64,000 bases of DNA from Agarivorans albus (GCF_019670105.1 NZ_AP023032.1:32501-96500), one strand, 5' to 3'; counted from the stretch's first letter, positions 1 through 10,068 are shown. Notes: generated from the sequence alone by a model not told the origin. Translations and numbers: made by a program.

Positions 1-1717
<1,717 letters not shown>

Positions 1718-1826
1718 TACAACACCTAAAGGGTGTTGCTTATAGATACTTTATTTAGAAACCATGAATACTTGTTAGTGCTCATGAGATGTTTCAGCTT
1801 TTTCGAATGTTAAAGACAACAGTTTT

Positions 1827-1945
1827 TGCCTGGTGGCAATAGCGTTGTGGACCCACCTGACTCCATGCCGAACTCAGAAGTGAAACGCAACTGCGCCGAT
1901 GATAGTGTGGGGCTTCCCCATGTGAAAGTAGGTCACCGCCAGGCT
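1827..1945 (+). rRNA. rrf: 5S ribosomal RNA, copy 1
   Basis: This 119-base gene has the standard 5S core (cctgactccatgccgaac, then gaagtgaaacg). Its terminal helix I pairs tgcctgg at the start with ccaggc at the end. It follows the 23S gene as usual and has its own terminator at 1955-1982. It differs from copy 2 at a paired helix I position. Confidence 0.97.
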
Positions 1946-1954
1946 CTCATACTA

Positions 1955-1982
1955 AGCCCTCGTCTAACGACGAGGGCTTTTT
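1955..1982 (+). terminator. Rho-independent terminator after 5S copy 1
   Basis: A perfect 10-bp stem (1955-1964 with 1969-1978) has the loop taac and a five-T run at 1978-1982. It lies between the two 5S genes, so copy 2 should be transcribed only by read-through or antitermination, or from its own promoter. Confidence 0.9.
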
Positions 1983-2042
1983 ACTCTAGCTAAGGAAATT
2001 TTGGCCTCGCCAACTAGCTTGAGTGAACAATGTAAAAGTTTT

Positions 2043-2161
2043 TGCCTAGTGGCAATAGCGTTGTGGACCCACCTGACCCCATGCCGAACTCAGAAGTGAA
2101 ACGCAACTGCGCCGATGATAGTGTGGGGCTTCCCCATGTGAAAGTAGGTCACTGCTAGGCT
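2043..2161 (+). rRNA. rrf: 5S ribosomal RNA, copy 2
   Basis: A second complete 5S gene lies 97 bases after the first and is nearly identical to it. Helix I reads gcctag/ctaggc here and gcctgg/ccaggc in copy 1, so a G-C pair has become A-T with both sides changed. The internal cctgacccc also differs from cctgactcc. The compensatory change argues that both copies are kept functional. A terminator follows at once. Confidence 0.96.
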
Positions 2162-2171
2162 CCAAATAGTT

Positions 2172-2199
2172 AAGGGCTTCCCAATGGGAAGCCCTTTTT
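2172..2199 (+). terminator. Rho-independent terminator ending the rRNA operon
   Basis: The stem gggcttccc/gggaagccc (2174-2182 with 2186-2194) has loop aat, flanking A-T pairs and five Ts at 2195-2199. It closes the operon before pssA. Confidence 0.9.
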
Positions 2200-2326
2200 C
2201 TTTGTGCGCCATAGTTGTGTGGAGCTAACAGCAATTTTACGCTTTGTTGATAGCTTTCTTAGTGACCAAGCTGATCCTTTGTTACAATTAGCCAAGCATA
2301 GTGCTAGTAATCAAGAATCTATATTA

Positions 2327-3676
2327 ATGACTCCACGTTTTTCTCGTAACGCATCGTTACAGTCTCTTCCCAAAATTGCGCAAGATCCACTGCAGTTTAA
2401 AACCTTGCTGAGTGCAGAAGAGTATCGCCTTGCCTTGCTAGCGCAGATAGCTGAGGCTAAAACTCGGATTTATATCGTTGCGCTTTACCTTGAAGATGAT
2501 CAAGCTGGCCGCAGCATTATGGAAGGCCTGTATTCTGCTAAACAGCGTAACCCAGAGCTAGAAGTTGTTATCTTAGTTGATTGGCATCGTGCTCAACGTG
2601 GTTTGATTGGCGACGAACAAGCCGAGGGTAACGCTGCGATGTACCGTGAGTATGAACAACGTTACCCAGGCCTTATTACCTTCTACGGTGTGCCTGTGAG
2701 TAATCGCGAATTGTTTGGCGTACTGCATTTAAAAGGTAGCATTATTGATGATACGGTAGTGTATAGCGGTGCCAGTATTAACAATATCTATTTAGCGCAG
2801 CAACAGCGCTACCGCTTTGATCGTTACCACTTGATTGATAATACTCGCCTGGCTAATGCGATGGTTGACTATGTAGAGCAGTACCTAGTGAATAGCGAAG
2901 CGGTGTCTAGTTTATCGACCAATGAGCCGGTGACTACTCGTTCGCTAAAGCCTGCTATTCGTCGTTTACGCTTGTCATTGCAACGTGAGCAATACAGTTA
3001 CTATCCTCAGCAATGTGAGGAGTCTGAAGTTGGCATCACACCTTTACTGGGTTTGGGGCGTCGCCAAAATTTGCTTAATAAAACCATTCGCCAGCTGATC
3101 ATTAAAGCCAGCCATCAAATAACTATATGCACACCTTATTTTAATCCTCCGGGTAGTTTGTCTAGGGAAATTAGCAAAGCCTTAAAAAATGGTGTGAAAG
3201 TAAAGCTGATTGTTGGCGATAAAACCGCTAGTGACTTTTACAGCAAGCCAGATGAAAACTTTAAGGTGATCCATGCGCTACCTTATTTGTACGAGCTGAA
3301 TTTGTCTAAGTTTGTTAAACGACAGCTAAAATATATTAACAGTGGTTTGTTAAGTATTCATTTGTGGTCGCATCAAGATAATAGCTTTCATGTAAAAGGT
3401 TTGTGGGTTGATGAGCGCTATAGCTTATTAACCGGTAATAACTTGAATCCACGCGCTTGGAACTTGGATTTAGAGAATGGCTTATTGATTGATGACCCGA
3501 AAGGATTATTGAGTGAGCAAAAGCAGGTCGAGCTGAATAATATATTGGCTCACACTAAGTTAGTGCATTGCGTAGCAGATTTAGACAGCCTGGCTAATTA
3601 CCCCTTGCCAGTGAAGCGCTTGCTAAAACGAATAAACAGAGTGCGCGCTGACCGTTTGTTAAAACAAATCTTATAG
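2327..3676 (+). CDS. pssA: CDP-diacylglycerol-serine O-phosphatidyltransferase
   Basis: Phosphatidylserine synthase of the phospholipase D superfamily. It makes phosphatidylserine from CDP-diacylglycerol and L-serine at the inner membrane, the first committed step to phosphatidylethanolamine. The frame aligns end to end with E. coli PssA at 449 residues. HKD motif 1 has H134, K136 and D141 (HLKGSIID). HKD motif 2 is HVKGLWVDE, followed by TGNNLNPRAW. The C-terminus is basic and ends RLLKQIL, like PssA. The same frame opens at 2204, but the family alignment starts at MTPRF, so ATG 2327 was chosen. It is a single gene between the rRNA operon and the converging bauC. Confidence 0.95.
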   Translation: MTPRFSRNASLQSLPKIAQDPLQFKTLLSAEEYRLALLAQIAEAKTRIYIVALYLEDDQAGRSIMEGLYSAKQRNPELEVVILVDWHRAQRGLIGDEQAEGNAAMYREYEQRYPGLITFYGVPVSNRELFGVLHLKGSIIDDTVVYSGASINNIYLAQQQRYRFDRYHLIDNTRLANAMVDYVEQYLVNSEAVSSLSTNEPVTTRSLKPAIRRLRLSLQREQYSYYPQQCEESEVGITPLLGLGRRQNLLNKTIRQLIIKASHQITICTPYFNPPGSLSREISKALKNGVKVKLIVGDKTASDFYSKPDENFKVIHALPYLYELNLSKFVKRQLKYINSGLLSIHLWSHQDNSFHVKGLWVDERYSLLTGNNLNPRAWNLDLENGLLIDDPKGLLSEQKQVELNNILAHTKLVHCVADLDSLANYPLPVKRLLKRINRVRADRLLKQIL

Positions 3677-3694
3677 GTAGCTGTCTACCTGCTT

Positions 3695-3715
3695 AGCCCA
3701 GCCTTAAGCTGGGCT
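3695..3715. terminator. hairpin between convergent pssA and bauC
   Basis: An 8-bp perfect stem agcccagc/gctgggct (3695-3702 with 3708-3715) with loop cttaa lies between two converging stop codons. There is no T-run on either side, so it is either a weak bidirectional terminator or an mRNA-end stabiliser. Confidence 0.55.
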
Positions 3716-3734
3716 AGTAAGACAAATAAGCCCT

Positions 3735-5225
3735 TTAGCTAGGGAATGAGAAATTTACCCCTTCACGTACCGACGCTGATGGCCAACGCTGGGTAATGGT
3801 TTTACGTTTAGTATAAAAGCGCACAGCATCAGGGCCGTAGGCGTGTAAATCACCAAACAAAGAACGCTTCCAACCACCAAAGCTATGATAAGAAACAGGC
3901 ACAGGAAGAGGAATGTTAATACCTACCATTCCAACCTGAATGTTGTCTGAGAAGTAACGTGCTGCCTCTCCATCACGGGTATATAGGCAAGTACCATTAC
4001 CAAATTGGTGCTTGTTAATCAGTTGCATACCTTGTTCCATGCTATCCACTCGAACCACACACAACACCGGTCCAAAAATCTCTTCTTGGTAGGCTTTCAT
4101 CGTTTCGGTGACATGGTCGATTAGGGTTCCTCCAACGTAGAAGCCATCAGGGTAGCCCGCTACTTGAGTATTGCGACCATCTACAACTACGGTGGCACCA
4201 TCTGCTTCAGCACTACTGATGTACATTTCAACTTTGTCTCGCTGTTCGGCACTAATTAGTGGTCCAAAGTCGTTTTCTTTATCTGAGTAGGCACCAACCT
4301 TTAGGTTCTGCATTTGCTGAGTTAAACCATCTACCAGCCTGTCGGCAATTTCGTCACCTACGGCAACCGCAACCGATAAGGCCATACAACGTTCACCCGA
4401 GGAGCCAAAAGCTGCGCCAAGTAGAGAGTTTACTGCGTTATCTAAATCGGCATCAGGCATGATGATGGCGTGATTTTTTGCCCCGCCTAAGGCCTGGCAG
4501 CGCTTACCATTGGCGGTAGCGGTGCTGTAAATGTACTCGGCGATGGGGGTAGAACCTACAAAGCTCACCGCTGCAACACGTGGGTCGGTAAGTAGGGTAT
4601 CTACGGCTTCTTTATCGCCATTCACTACATTAAATACACCTGCTGGTAATCCTGCTTGATGAAGTAGTTCGGCAATTAGCATTGTCGCCGACGGATCTCG
4701 CTCAGAGGGTTTTAATACAAAGCTATTGCCGCACATAAGTGCCATGGGGAACATCCACATAGGCACCATCACAGGGAAATTGAATGGGGTTATCCCCGCT
4801 ACTACTCCCAAGGCTTGGAATTCACTCCATGAGTCTATGCCTGGGCCAACGTTACGCGAATGTTCACCTTTAAGAACCTCGGGTGCAGCACAGGCGTATT
4901 CAACATTTTCAATACCACGGGTAAGCTCGCCCATAGCATCATGGACGATCTTTCCGTGCTGTTGGCCTACAAGTTCACAAATGCGCTCGGCATTCTCTTC
5001 CAGCAAGGTTTTGTAGCGAAACATAATTTGGGCACGTTTTGCCACTGGCGTATCTCGCCAAGCGGGAAAAGCTTGCTGAGCGGCGCTAATGGCTTGCTCA
5101 ACCGTAGTTTTGTCAGCCAAGGCAACTTGGCTAGCAACTTGACCGGTAGAAGGGTTATACACATCTTGTGAGCGCGTGTAGTCGTTGTGGCTTTCGCCGT
5201 TAATTAAATGACCGATGATAGACAT
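3735..5225 (-). CDS. bauC: CoA-acylating malonate/methylmalonate-semialdehyde dehydrogenase
   Basis: An aldehyde dehydrogenase of the MmsA type with 496 residues, the full family length. It oxidises malonate semialdehyde (or methylmalonate semialdehyde) to acetyl-CoA (or propionyl-CoA) with NAD and CoA. The N-terminal NAD-binding region carries TPFNFPVMVPMWMFP and KPSERDPS. The catalytic cysteine is in GSSGERCMAL (about C280). It lies 18 bases behind bauA and is co-transcribed with it. That arrangement and the divergent LysR gene match the Pseudomonas bauA/bauC/bauR beta-alanine genes, so malonate semialdehyde is the inferred substrate. The valine-pathway role (mmsA) cannot be excluded from sequence alone. 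Confidence 0.9.
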   Translation of the reverse strand: MSIIGHLINGESHNDYTRSQDVYNPSTGQVASQVALADKTTVEQAISAAQQAFPAWRDTPVAKRAQIMFRYKTLLEENAERICELVGQQHGKIVHDAMGELTRGIENVEYACAAPEVLKGEHSRNVGPGIDSWSEFQALGVVAGITPFNFPVMVPMWMFPMALMCGNSFVLKPSERDPSATMLIAELLHQAGLPAGVFNVVNGDKEAVDTLLTDPRVAAVSFVGSTPIAEYIYSTATANGKRCQALGGAKNHAIIMPDADLDNAVNSLLGAAFGSSGERCMALSVAVAVGDEIADRLVDGLTQQMQNLKVGAYSDKENDFGPLISAEQRDKVEMYISSAEADGATVVVDGRNTQVAGYPDGFYVGGTLIDHVTETMKAYQEEIFGPVLCVVRVDSMEQGMQLINKHQFGNGTCLYTRDGEAARYFSDNIQVGMVGINIPLPVPVSYHSFGGWKRSLFGDLHAYGPDAVRFYTKRKTITQRWPSASVREGVNFSFPS

Positions 5226-5243
5226 AAAGCTTTCCTTATAGGC

Positions 5244-6587
5244 TTAGGCTTGGCCTGATAGTTGATTAATGGAGTCGCCTAAGGCATTAAATAGGCTATC
5301 GATTTCTGCTGCGCTTACGTTAAACGGAGGCGCTATTTGTATAGTGTCGGCGCCATAGCGCACGTAGTATCCTTTTTGCCACATTTGTTGGGCCACCAAA
5401 AACGGATTAAGTGCCGGCTCACCGGGTGCATGAACAAGGCTTAAGCCTGCTGCTAAGCCCATGTTTCTTACATCGCTTACTAAATCCAACTGTCCCAGCT
5501 GATGCGCAGCATGTTCAAGTATTGGGCTCATTTCCCTTACTTGCTCAAACATGTGTTCTTTTTCCAATAAGTCCAAAGAGGCAAGTGCTGCGGCACAAGC
5601 AATAGGGTGAGCTGAGTAGGTATAGCCGTGGGGCAGCTCTAACATATAGTTTGGACCACCTTCGTCCATAAAGGTGTCGTAAATTTCTTGCTTGCAGGCC
5701 ACTGCTCCCATAGGAATGACCCCATTGGTGAGCTGCTTGGCCATGTTAATGATGTCTGGCGTAACGCCGCAGGCCTCTGCTCCGGTTTTGTAACCTAAGC
5801 GGCCAAAAGCACAAATCACTTCATCGAAAATCAGTAAGATTTGGTGTTGGTCGCAAATCTCACGCAAACGTTTTAAGTAGCCAACCGGTGGTGGAATTAC
5901 CCCAGCACTGCCGGCCATAGGTTCAACAATCACTGCCGCTATATTGGAAGCATCATGCATGGCGATTAAATCGATTAAGTCATTGGCGAGTTCAGCGCCT
6001 TGGTTTGGTTGGCCTTTAGTAAAGGCATTTTCTGGCAATACCGTATGGCGCATGTGGGCGCTATCTACACCGGCACCAAATATGGCGCGATTTGGGCCTA
6101 TGCCGCCCACTGATATGCCGCCAAAGTTTACCCCATGATAGCCTTTGCCGCGGCCAATCAACTTGGTTTTACTGGCAAGGCCTTTTTTGCGCCAATAAGC
6201 GCGAGCGATTTTTAGTGAGGTATCGGCAGACTCAGAGCCTGAACCAGTGAAAAATACTCGGTTTAAGCCCTTTGGCATAAACTCGGTAATTCGCTCTGCC
6301 AGCTGAAATGATTTTGGGTGACCAAACTGAAAAGCGGGTGAGTAATCAAGCTGGCTGGCCTGTTGGGCAATGGCATCTACTATTTCTTGGCGGCCATGTC
6401 CCAAGCCGCAAGTCCACAGGCCTGACAAACCATCAAATATTTTTCGGCCGTCGGCGTCGAAGTAATACTTGCCCTTAGCTTGGCAAATCATTCGTGGATC
6501 TTGTTTGAACTGGCGATTACCTGAATAAGCCATCCAGTGGCTATCAAGTTGATTTTGAGTAATTCCCATATCTTGCAATGTGGCCAT
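5244..6587 (-). CDS. bauA: beta-alanine:pyruvate transaminase (class III omega-aminotransferase)
   Basis: A PLP-dependent class III aminotransferase of 447 residues. The cofactor aspartate lies in LLIFDEVICAFGR (about D255), and the Schiff-base lysine is K284 in NMAKQLTNG. The family signature SGLWTCGLGHGR lies near residue 58. Such enzymes move the amino group of beta-alanine to pyruvate, giving malonate semialdehyde and alanine. The product is the substrate of the dehydrogenase encoded 18 bases downstream. It is divergent from bauR across a 103-bp promoter region. Other omega-amino acids or amines are possible substrates. Confidence 0.9.
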   Translation of the reverse strand: MATLQDMGITQNQLDSHWMAYSGNRQFKQDPRMICQAKGKYYFDADGRKIFDGLSGLWTCGLGHGRQEIVDAIAQQASQLDYSPAFQFGHPKSFQLAERITEFMPKGLNRVFFTGSGSESADTSLKIARAYWRKKGLASKTKLIGRGKGYHGVNFGGISVGGIGPNRAIFGAGVDSAHMRHTVLPENAFTKGQPNQGAELANDLIDLIAMHDASNIAAVIVEPMAGSAGVIPPPVGYLKRLREICDQHQILLIFDEVICAFGRLGYKTGAEACGVTPDIINMAKQLTNGVIPMGAVACKQEIYDTFMDEGGPNYMLELPHGYTYSAHPIACAAALASLDLLEKEHMFEQVREMSPILEHAAHQLGQLDLVSDVRNMGLAAGLSLVHAPGEPALNPFLVAQQMWQKGYYVRYGADTIQIAPPFNVSAAEIDSLFNALGDSINQLSGQA

Positions 6588-6641
6588 TTGCTTCTCCTAG
6601 CAAAGCTTTACGCTAGGTTTAGCCTAATGCTGGTTTTAAGT

Positions 6642-6655
6642 TACATAAATATGTA
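6642..6655. promoter_or_regulatory. candidate BauR operator in the bauA-bauR intergenic region
   Basis: The inverted repeat tacat-aaat-atgta sits mid-way between the divergent bauA and bauR starts, in an AT-rich stretch. LysR-type regulators bind short AT-rich dyads in such positions. The assignment rests on location and symmetry only. Confidence 0.4.
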
Positions 6656-6669
6656 TCTTTGAATCTAAA

Positions 6670-6687
6670 GTTTCATAAGGATGAAAC
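6670..6687 (+). promoter_or_regulatory. hairpin enclosing the bauR ribosome-binding site
   Basis: The perfect 7-bp dyad gtttcat-aagg-atgaaac ends three bases before the bauR ATG. The four-base loop is the Shine-Dalgarno core. It could be a second operator or an RNA hairpin presenting the ribosome-binding site. Confidence 0.45.
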
Positions 6688-6690
6688 ATA

Positions 6691-7608
6691 ATGCAGAAAA
6701 TTTTGGGTCAACTTAGTGATATTGATTTACGCCTGCTAAAAGTTTTTAGGGTAGTGGTGGAGTGTGGAGGTATTTCGGCAGCCGAAGTCGAACTCAATAT
6801 CGGTCGCTCAACCATTAGCCGACATGTTAAGGATTTGGAGATCCGCCTTGGGGTAACCTTATGCCAGCGGGGGCGAGCTGGGTTTGTGTTAAGTGCTGAA
6901 GGGCAACATATCTATCAATCTAGCTTGCGTTTGATGGGCGCCTTAGATGAGTTTCGCGCAGACGTTCAAGGCTTACACAAAGAAATGACCGGTAACCTAG
7001 CCATTGCCTTGTTCGATAAAACCGTCACTAACCAAGAAGCTAAAATCTCCCAAGCATTACAGCTATTCGACCAACGAGCACCCAAGGTTAGTTTAGATTT
7101 ATACGTAGAAACCTTATCGGTGATCGAAAGTGGAGTGATAGAAGGGCGTTATCATGTTGGTGTGGTGCCGGGGCCGCGTCAATCTGCCAGTTTGGCTTAT
7201 CAGTGGCTATTTGATGAAAAAATGTCTCTGTATTGTGGCTATCACCACCCCTTGTTTAAACGCAGTGATATTACGATTAGCGAGCAAGAAATTGTTAGCC
7301 AAAAGTATGCTGGCCTTGGCCACAACTCACCTAATATGGATACTTCTCAGCAAAAAGGCTTTAAGCGACACGCCACCGCTTATGACCAAGAAGCAGTCGC
7401 AACTTTATTGTTGTCGGGCAGTTATTTGGCTTATTTGCCCGACCATTATGCACGTAGTTTTGTAGAACAAGGGCTGATTAGAGCCATTGGTGGCGAGGTG
7501 TTTAGCTATGACTGTTCGTTTTTAGCAGTAAATCGTATATCACCCAAACCCTCACGGATATTGGCTTGTTTCCTAGAATGCTTAAAGCAAGCCCATCATT
7601 TAGTTTAA
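6691..7608 (+). CDS. bauR: LysR-family regulator of the beta-alanine genes
   Basis: A LysR-type transcriptional regulator of 305 residues. The N-terminal winged helix-turn-helix spans about residues 11-70 (SAAEVELNIGRSTISRHVKDLE), and a periplasmic-binding-like effector domain follows from about residue 95. It is divergent from bauA-bauC, the same order as Pseudomonas bauR, so it probably activates those genes in response to beta-alanine or a related amino acid. ATG 6691 is preceded by aagg inside a hairpin. The stop codon overlaps the converging carboxylesterase gene by nine bases. Confidence 0.82.
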   Translation: MQKILGQLSDIDLRLLKVFRVVVECGGISAAEVELNIGRSTISRHVKDLEIRLGVTLCQRGRAGFVLSAEGQHIYQSSLRLMGALDEFRADVQGLHKEMTGNLAIALFDKTVTNQEAKISQALQLFDQRAPKVSLDLYVETLSVIESGVIEGRYHVGVVPGPRQSASLAYQWLFDEKMSLYCGYHHPLFKRSDITISEQEIVSQKYAGLGHNSPNMDTSQQKGFKRHATAYDQEAVATLLLSGSYLAYLPDHYARSFVEQGLIRAIGGEVFSYDCSFLAVNRISPKPSRILACFLECLKQAHHLV

Positions 7609-8253
7609 ACGGGCGCCTATCCACGCTTTAATCGCCTTTATTTGGCTCGGTGATACACTGTGCGCCATATCAAATAGGCTAAATTCAGCCTTATAGCCTA
7701 AGGCTGACAGTTGCTGATAGGCTTGCTCACCTAAGCTTGGGGCTACTACATCGTCTTGTCGGCCATGCTGGATGAGGATCGGCGTATTAGCTTGGAAGTG
7801 CTGTTTAGGCAGGCTTTCATTAACCAAGTAAGTAGACATACATAACACACCACCTAAGGCATGCTCTAGGTTTAACGCACAGTGATACGCCACCGCTCCG
7901 CCTTGAGAGAAACCGGCCAAAATAATGTTTTTACTGGGGATGCCTTGAGCAAGTTGTTGCTCAATTAGCTGGCTAATTTCTTGGCTTACTTGTTCTAAGT
8001 GCTGTTGATTAATTTTACGCTGCGGTGAAAACGCCAGTATGTCGTACCAAGCGGGCATAAAGTAGCCAGCGTTAACGGTAACGGCGCGCTCGGGCGCTGC
8101 TGGAAAGATAAAGCGCACGGCTGCTTCATCGGGTAGCTTTAGTTGCTTAGCTAAAGGGACAAAATCTTCAGGACCAGCGCCTAAGCCATGTAGCCAAATA
8201 ATACAATGGCGAGCAGCTTGCTCGGGTTCTACAGTTATAGCGTGAAGTGGCAT
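7600..8253 (-). CDS. carboxylesterase / acyl-protein-thioesterase-like hydrolase
   Basis: An alpha/beta hydrolase of the phospholipase/carboxylesterase family, 217 residues, cytoplasmic with no signal peptide. The oxyanion-hole motif is LHGLGAG (about residues 21-27). The nucleophile is S116 in GFSQGG, the acid lies in HGRQDD (about D167/168), and the catalytic histidine is H198 in MAHSV. It should hydrolyse short acyl esters or thioesters; the natural substrate is unknown. The frame is open for 30 codons further upstream, but the family begins near MPLHAITV, and that ATG (8253) has an aagga site seven bases upstream. It is divergent from the SUKH gene and converges with bauR. Confidence 0.88.
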   Translation of the reverse strand: MPLHAITVEPEQAARHCIIWLHGLGAGPEDFVPLAKQLKLPDEAAVRFIFPAAPERAVTVNAGYFMPAWYDILAFSPQRKINQQHLEQVSQEISQLIEQQLAQGIPSKNIILAGFSQGGAVAYHCALNLEHALGGVLCMSTYLVNESLPKQHFQANTPILIQHGRQDDVVAPSLGEQAYQQLSALGYKAEFSLFDMAHSVSPSQIKAIKAWIGARLN

Positions 8254-8345
8254 GGATATTCCTTTGCTGATTGAGAGTCTTCTAGGTAAGCTGTGCACCA
8301 GTTTTAGCAACAGGCATTGTATGCCAATGCCGCGGAGAGACAAGC

Positions 8346-8747
8346 ATGCAAGAATTAATCGATGAAATTAGAGCTGCCGATCAGTCTGGCGCCTATCCTA
8401 GTGAGCTACCCACAGAAGCGCAATTAGTTGAAGTTGAAGAACTTATCTTAATTCCCATGCCTAGTGATCTGCGTGCTTTCCAACTTACCGTGAGTAATGT
8501 TATCTGTGGTAGCTTAGAGCCTGTAACCATTAGCGATCCCTACTTACATACTTATTTGCCAGAGGTAGCGGCTACCGCATGGAGCTTAGGTTTACCGCGT
8601 GAGTTTATTCCTATTTGCCAAAATGGTGACAACTTCTACTTCATTAGCCAAGAAGGTGAAATTGGCTACTGGCAAGGCCAAGAAGATCTAGTACCAGAGT
8701 GGGATACCATCTGGGATTGGGCTAGCGAAGTATGGATGCAAAGCTAA
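8346..8747 (+). CDS. SMI1/KNR4 (SUKH) family protein
   Basis: A small acidic cytoplasmic protein of 133 residues that looks like a SUKH/SMI1-KNR4 domain. Markers are LPTEAQLVEVEELILIPMPSDLRAF near the N-terminus (the usual 'E..LG..LP..l..fl' opening), GDNFYFISQEGEIGYW in the middle and a tryptophan-rich end. SUKH proteins are often immunity proteins to polymorphic toxins, but no toxin gene is adjacent. The gene sits six bases before atl and is probably co-transcribed with it, so a housekeeping role is as likely. It is divergent from the carboxylesterase gene. Confidence 0.75.
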   Translation: MQELIDEIRAADQSGAYPSELPTEAQLVEVEELILIPMPSDLRAFQLTVSNVICGSLEPVTISDPYLHTYLPEVAATAWSLGLPREFIPICQNGDNFYFISQEGEIGYWQGQEDLVPEWDTIWDWASEVWMQS

Positions 8748-8753
8748 ACAAGC

Positions 8754-9068
8754 ATGGATCAACAAGACTACCTCGCTAAGTTTTGGTTGGTGATTGGGCA
8801 TATTCCAGAAGGGAAGGTGGCCACTTATGGCGGGGTTGCTGAAATGGCTGGTTATCCTCGAATGGCACGTGCAGTAGGGCGCTGCTTAAAAACCTTACCC
8901 GAAGACTCCAATTTACCATGGCATAGAGTGATTAATGCTAAAGGCATGATTTCCTTCCCAGAAGGCTCTCCGCAATATCAATGTCAGCGTCAGCGTCTTG
9001 AGGATGAAGGGATTATCTTTCGCAATAATAAAGTGCCTCTCACCCAGCACCTTTGGCTGGGTGATTAA
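8754..9068 (+). CDS. atl: alkyltransferase-like DNA repair protein (MGMT-like)
   Basis: A 104-residue protein equivalent to the C-terminal DNA-binding domain of O6-alkylguanine-DNA alkyltransferase. The active-site motif reads PWHRV instead of PCHRV, so the alkyl-accepting cysteine is replaced by tryptophan, the hallmark of ATL proteins (YbaZ type). These bind O6-alkylguanine, flip it out and pass the lesion to nucleotide excision repair. The helix-turn-helix with arginine finger is visible as MARAVGRCLK. It lies six bases after the SUKH gene. The last codons form a hairpin (9041-9048 with 9056-9063) without a T-run. Confidence 0.92.
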   Translation: MDQQDYLAKFWLVIGHIPEGKVATYGGVAEMAGYPRMARAVGRCLKTLPEDSNLPWHRVINAKGMISFPEGSPQYQCQRQRLEDEGIIFRNNKVPLTQHLWLGD

Positions 9069-9089
9069 GTTACTTTAGGTAGCTTAAGG

Positions 9090-9410
9090 CTATTTGGGCT
9101 TTAATATAGCCTGTTGTTTGGGTTCTTCTAAGCCTGCTAAGTGATGAGTTAAAGCTCGCACCAGGTAAGACTTAGACAAACCGGTTTTTTGCTTTATTTG
9201 ATCTAACTCGGCAATTACCGCTTGGTTTAAGCTAAACGTGGCATTTTTTGCTGGCTGCTTAGATGCATTGCGCTTAGCTTGTATCGGCAAGTGCACCACA
9301 TTTTCGCAGCCACGAGCATACAGCTCGGCTTGCGCAATAAAGCTATCTACATCGCAAAACTGTTTCGGTTTAGAAGCCCGAGGCTTTTTCTTGAGATCGT
9401 GCAATGCCAT
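9090..9410 (-). CDS. small ribbon-helix-helix-like partner of ParA
   Basis: A protein of 106 residues. The N-terminus is basic and looks disordered (ALHDLKKKPRASKPK). The C-terminal half resembles a ribbon-helix-helix DNA-binding fold: ATFSLNQAVIAELDQIKQ followed by TGLSKSYLVRALTHHL. It overlaps the end of the upstream ParA gene by 41 bases, so the two are translationally coupled. A GTG at 9431 could also start it, but the ATG at 9410 is preceded by aggag at a good distance. In plasmid type Ib partition systems a small RHH protein binds the centromere and stimulates ParA; that role is inferred here from gene order and fold. Confidence 0.65.
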   Translation of the reverse strand: MALHDLKKKPRASKPKQFCDVDSFIAQAELYARGCENVVHLPIQAKRNASKQPAKNATFSLNQAVIAELDQIKQKTGLSKSYLVRALTHHLAGLEEPKQQAILKPK

Positions 9411-10068
9411 GATCTGCCGCTCCTTGCTCACATACTATAAATTCTTCAGCAATATTGCGGATTTCTTGGGCTGCTTTTCCTTCCGGCTCAAGCTCCAACA
9501 CCGTGTAGCCACGCTCTTCGCTATCATCATAGATATTGCGATTAAAGGTGATGGCGTCTAGCACATTTAAACCGTAGGTTCTGCATACCTCTTTGGCCTC
9601 TTCAATACGCTTGTATTGGCTTGGCAACGATGGGCATTGGGTGAGTACAACTGCTTCTTTTAAATGAAAGTTTACCGCTTTACAGGTGTTAACTAACTCT
9701 TCTAAATGGGGCAGGGTTTTTATGTCACGCCGCTTTGGACGTAGTGGAACTATAGCGTGGGTGGCAACTGCCATACTAGAGCGTAGGGCTTTGCTATCTT
9801 GCCCTCCGCAATCTACTACCACAAAGTCGAAGCGATTTTGTAGGCTAAGTAAGTCGTTGCGAATGTTGCCGTACAGTTGCACGCAGTTAATAGTTGGAAG
9901 GTCTTCTTGCTCGTTACGTGCTTGCACCCAATCGGAGCTAGTACGTTGTGGATCGCAATCAACCAAGAGAATTTCGGTATTAAAGCGTTGTTTCAAATAC
10001 ACCGCCAAGTTTTGGGCCAGACAGCTTTTTCCACTGCCCCCCTTTTCACCGCCAACGAGAAGTATCAT
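9370..10068 (-). CDS. ParA-family ATPase
   Basis: A Walker-type ATPase of the ParA/MinD class, 232 residues. The deviant Walker A is GGEKGGSGKS (about residues 6-15), Walker A' is LLVDCDPQRTSS, and Walker B is FVVVDCGGQD. It lacks an N-terminal helix-turn-helix, as in small type Ib plasmid ParA proteins. Its C-terminal coding sequence overlaps the RHH-like partner gene. No replication gene, chromosomal origin or gid genes lie nearby, so this is not the chromosomal parAB locus. It could be a relic of a plasmid or a dedicated cargo-positioning system. The upstream 327 bases show no clear iterons. Confidence 0.85.
   Translation of the reverse strand: MILLVGGEKGGSGKSCLAQNLAVYLKQRFNTEILLVDCDPQRTSSDWVQARNEQEDLPTINCVQLYGNIRNDLLSLQNRFDFVVVDCGGQDSKALRSSMAVATHAIVPLRPKRRDIKTLPHLEELVNTCKAVNFHLKEAVVLTQCPSLPSQYKRIEEAKEVCRTYGLNVLDAITFNRNIYDDSEERGYTVLELEPEGKAAQEIRNIAEEFIVCEQGAADHGIARSQEKASGF

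Noticed and set aside
2204-2326. 41-codon upstream extension of pssA
   Set aside because: It starts right at the rRNA terminator, has no ribosome-binding site, and the PssA family alignment begins at 2327.
4259-5171. Open frames on the plus strand opposite bauC
   Set aside because: Shadows of the dehydrogenase coding region with no family match.
9041-9063. Hairpin at the end of atl as a terminator
   Set aside because: It lies inside the coding region and has no T-run.
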